From CAVQGZ01 sp964356295 (GTDB lineage Bacteria; Actinomycetota; Actinomycetes; Jiangellales; Jiangellaceae), in NCBI GenBank assembly GCA_964356295.1, contig CAYHHE010000107.1:1-6794 (forward strand): a stretch of DNA of 6,794 nt. Reading direction: 5' to 3'. Below the pieces are notes generated by a model. The model worked only from the letters and a program-made list of their open reading frames with translations. It was not told the origin of the DNA and made no database searches. Shown piece by piece: positions 6,630 to 6,794 of the stretch. Every line of letters begins with the position of its first letter. Positions within the stretch are counted from its first letter, which is position 1. The position numbers were made by a program, and so were the translations under genes.

Positions 6630-6737
6630 AGTTCACGGGGTCCGGATCGAGGCTAGCGTCGGCTGGTTCGGGTGCCTGGCCGTGTGGGCGGCGGGCTCGG
6701 TGCGGGCGGTGGATAGGTCGCCGCGTGAGGTGACGCC

Positions 6738-6794
6738 ATGTCCGGTGCGACGACTCTGCTGCCGTTTCAGCCGTCCAGGATGTCGACCGCCCAG
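6738..6794 (+). CDS. Probable start of a plus-strand gene, cut by the right edge
   Basis: ATG at 6738 is preceded by GAGG (6727-6730) at seven bases spacing, within GTGAGGTGA, a good actinobacterial Shine-Dalgarno. The 19 codons to the window end stay open (MSGATTLLPFQPSRMSTAQ). Too little is visible to name a family. The gap 6520-6737 between this start and the NYN gene holds the 6598-6629 hairpin and no other gene I can support. Confidence 0.45.
   Translation, partial: MSGATTLLPFQPSRMSTAQ

Overview
The window is very GC-rich. Its coding regions use codons ending in G or C, and several genes start at GTG. This points to an actinomycete, perhaps of the Pseudonocardiaceae or Streptomyces type; the genus cannot be fixed from the sequence. 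The region looks like the worn edge of an integrated mobile element carrying a few intact accessory genes.

Left part (1-1941): a Nudix hydrolase gene on the minus strand runs off the left edge (1-441). Upstream of it on the same strand is a wrecked tyrosine recombinase/integrase gene (494-1630). It can be reassembled across four single-base frame changes and one in-frame TGA. Where the catalytic tyrosine should be, it has a cysteine codon. Between this gene and the helicase lies a 311-base non-coding stretch (1631-1941). It holds a bulged hairpin, a minus-strand copy of the 3' half of a tRNA (apparently tRNA-Arg with anticodon ACG; a classic att core), a 15-base imperfect inverted repeat and two short sets of direct repeats.

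Middle (1942-5067): one large intact minus-strand gene encodes a 1041-residue protein. It has an N-terminal phospholipase-D-type nuclease domain, a superfamily 2 helicase core and a DUF3427-type C-terminus. This layout resembles ATP-dependent type IV restriction enzymes such as SauUSI, so defence against incoming DNA is a reasonable but unproven role.

Right part (5068-6794): a short plus-strand gene of unknown function starts at 5143, divergent from the helicase. Its 3' half lies over a remnant of a MobF/TraA-type conjugative relaxase-helicase, read in a different frame. Converging on this is an intact minus-strand gene (5827-6519) for a NYN-domain ribonuclease-like protein with a C-terminal OST-HTH/LOTUS-like segment. 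A 13-bp-stem hairpin (6598-6629) lies in the divergent gap before a probable plus-strand gene start at 6738, which runs off the right edge.

Taken together, the dead integrase, tRNA-derived att core and conjugation-gene scrap indicate a decayed actinomycete integrative conjugative element or prophage. The large PLD-helicase and the NYN protein are the intact survivors and may be defence or nucleic-acid-processing cargo. The geometry of the att remnant puts the element body on the helicase side and the integrase outside it. That suggests either two overlapping elements or a rearrangement.
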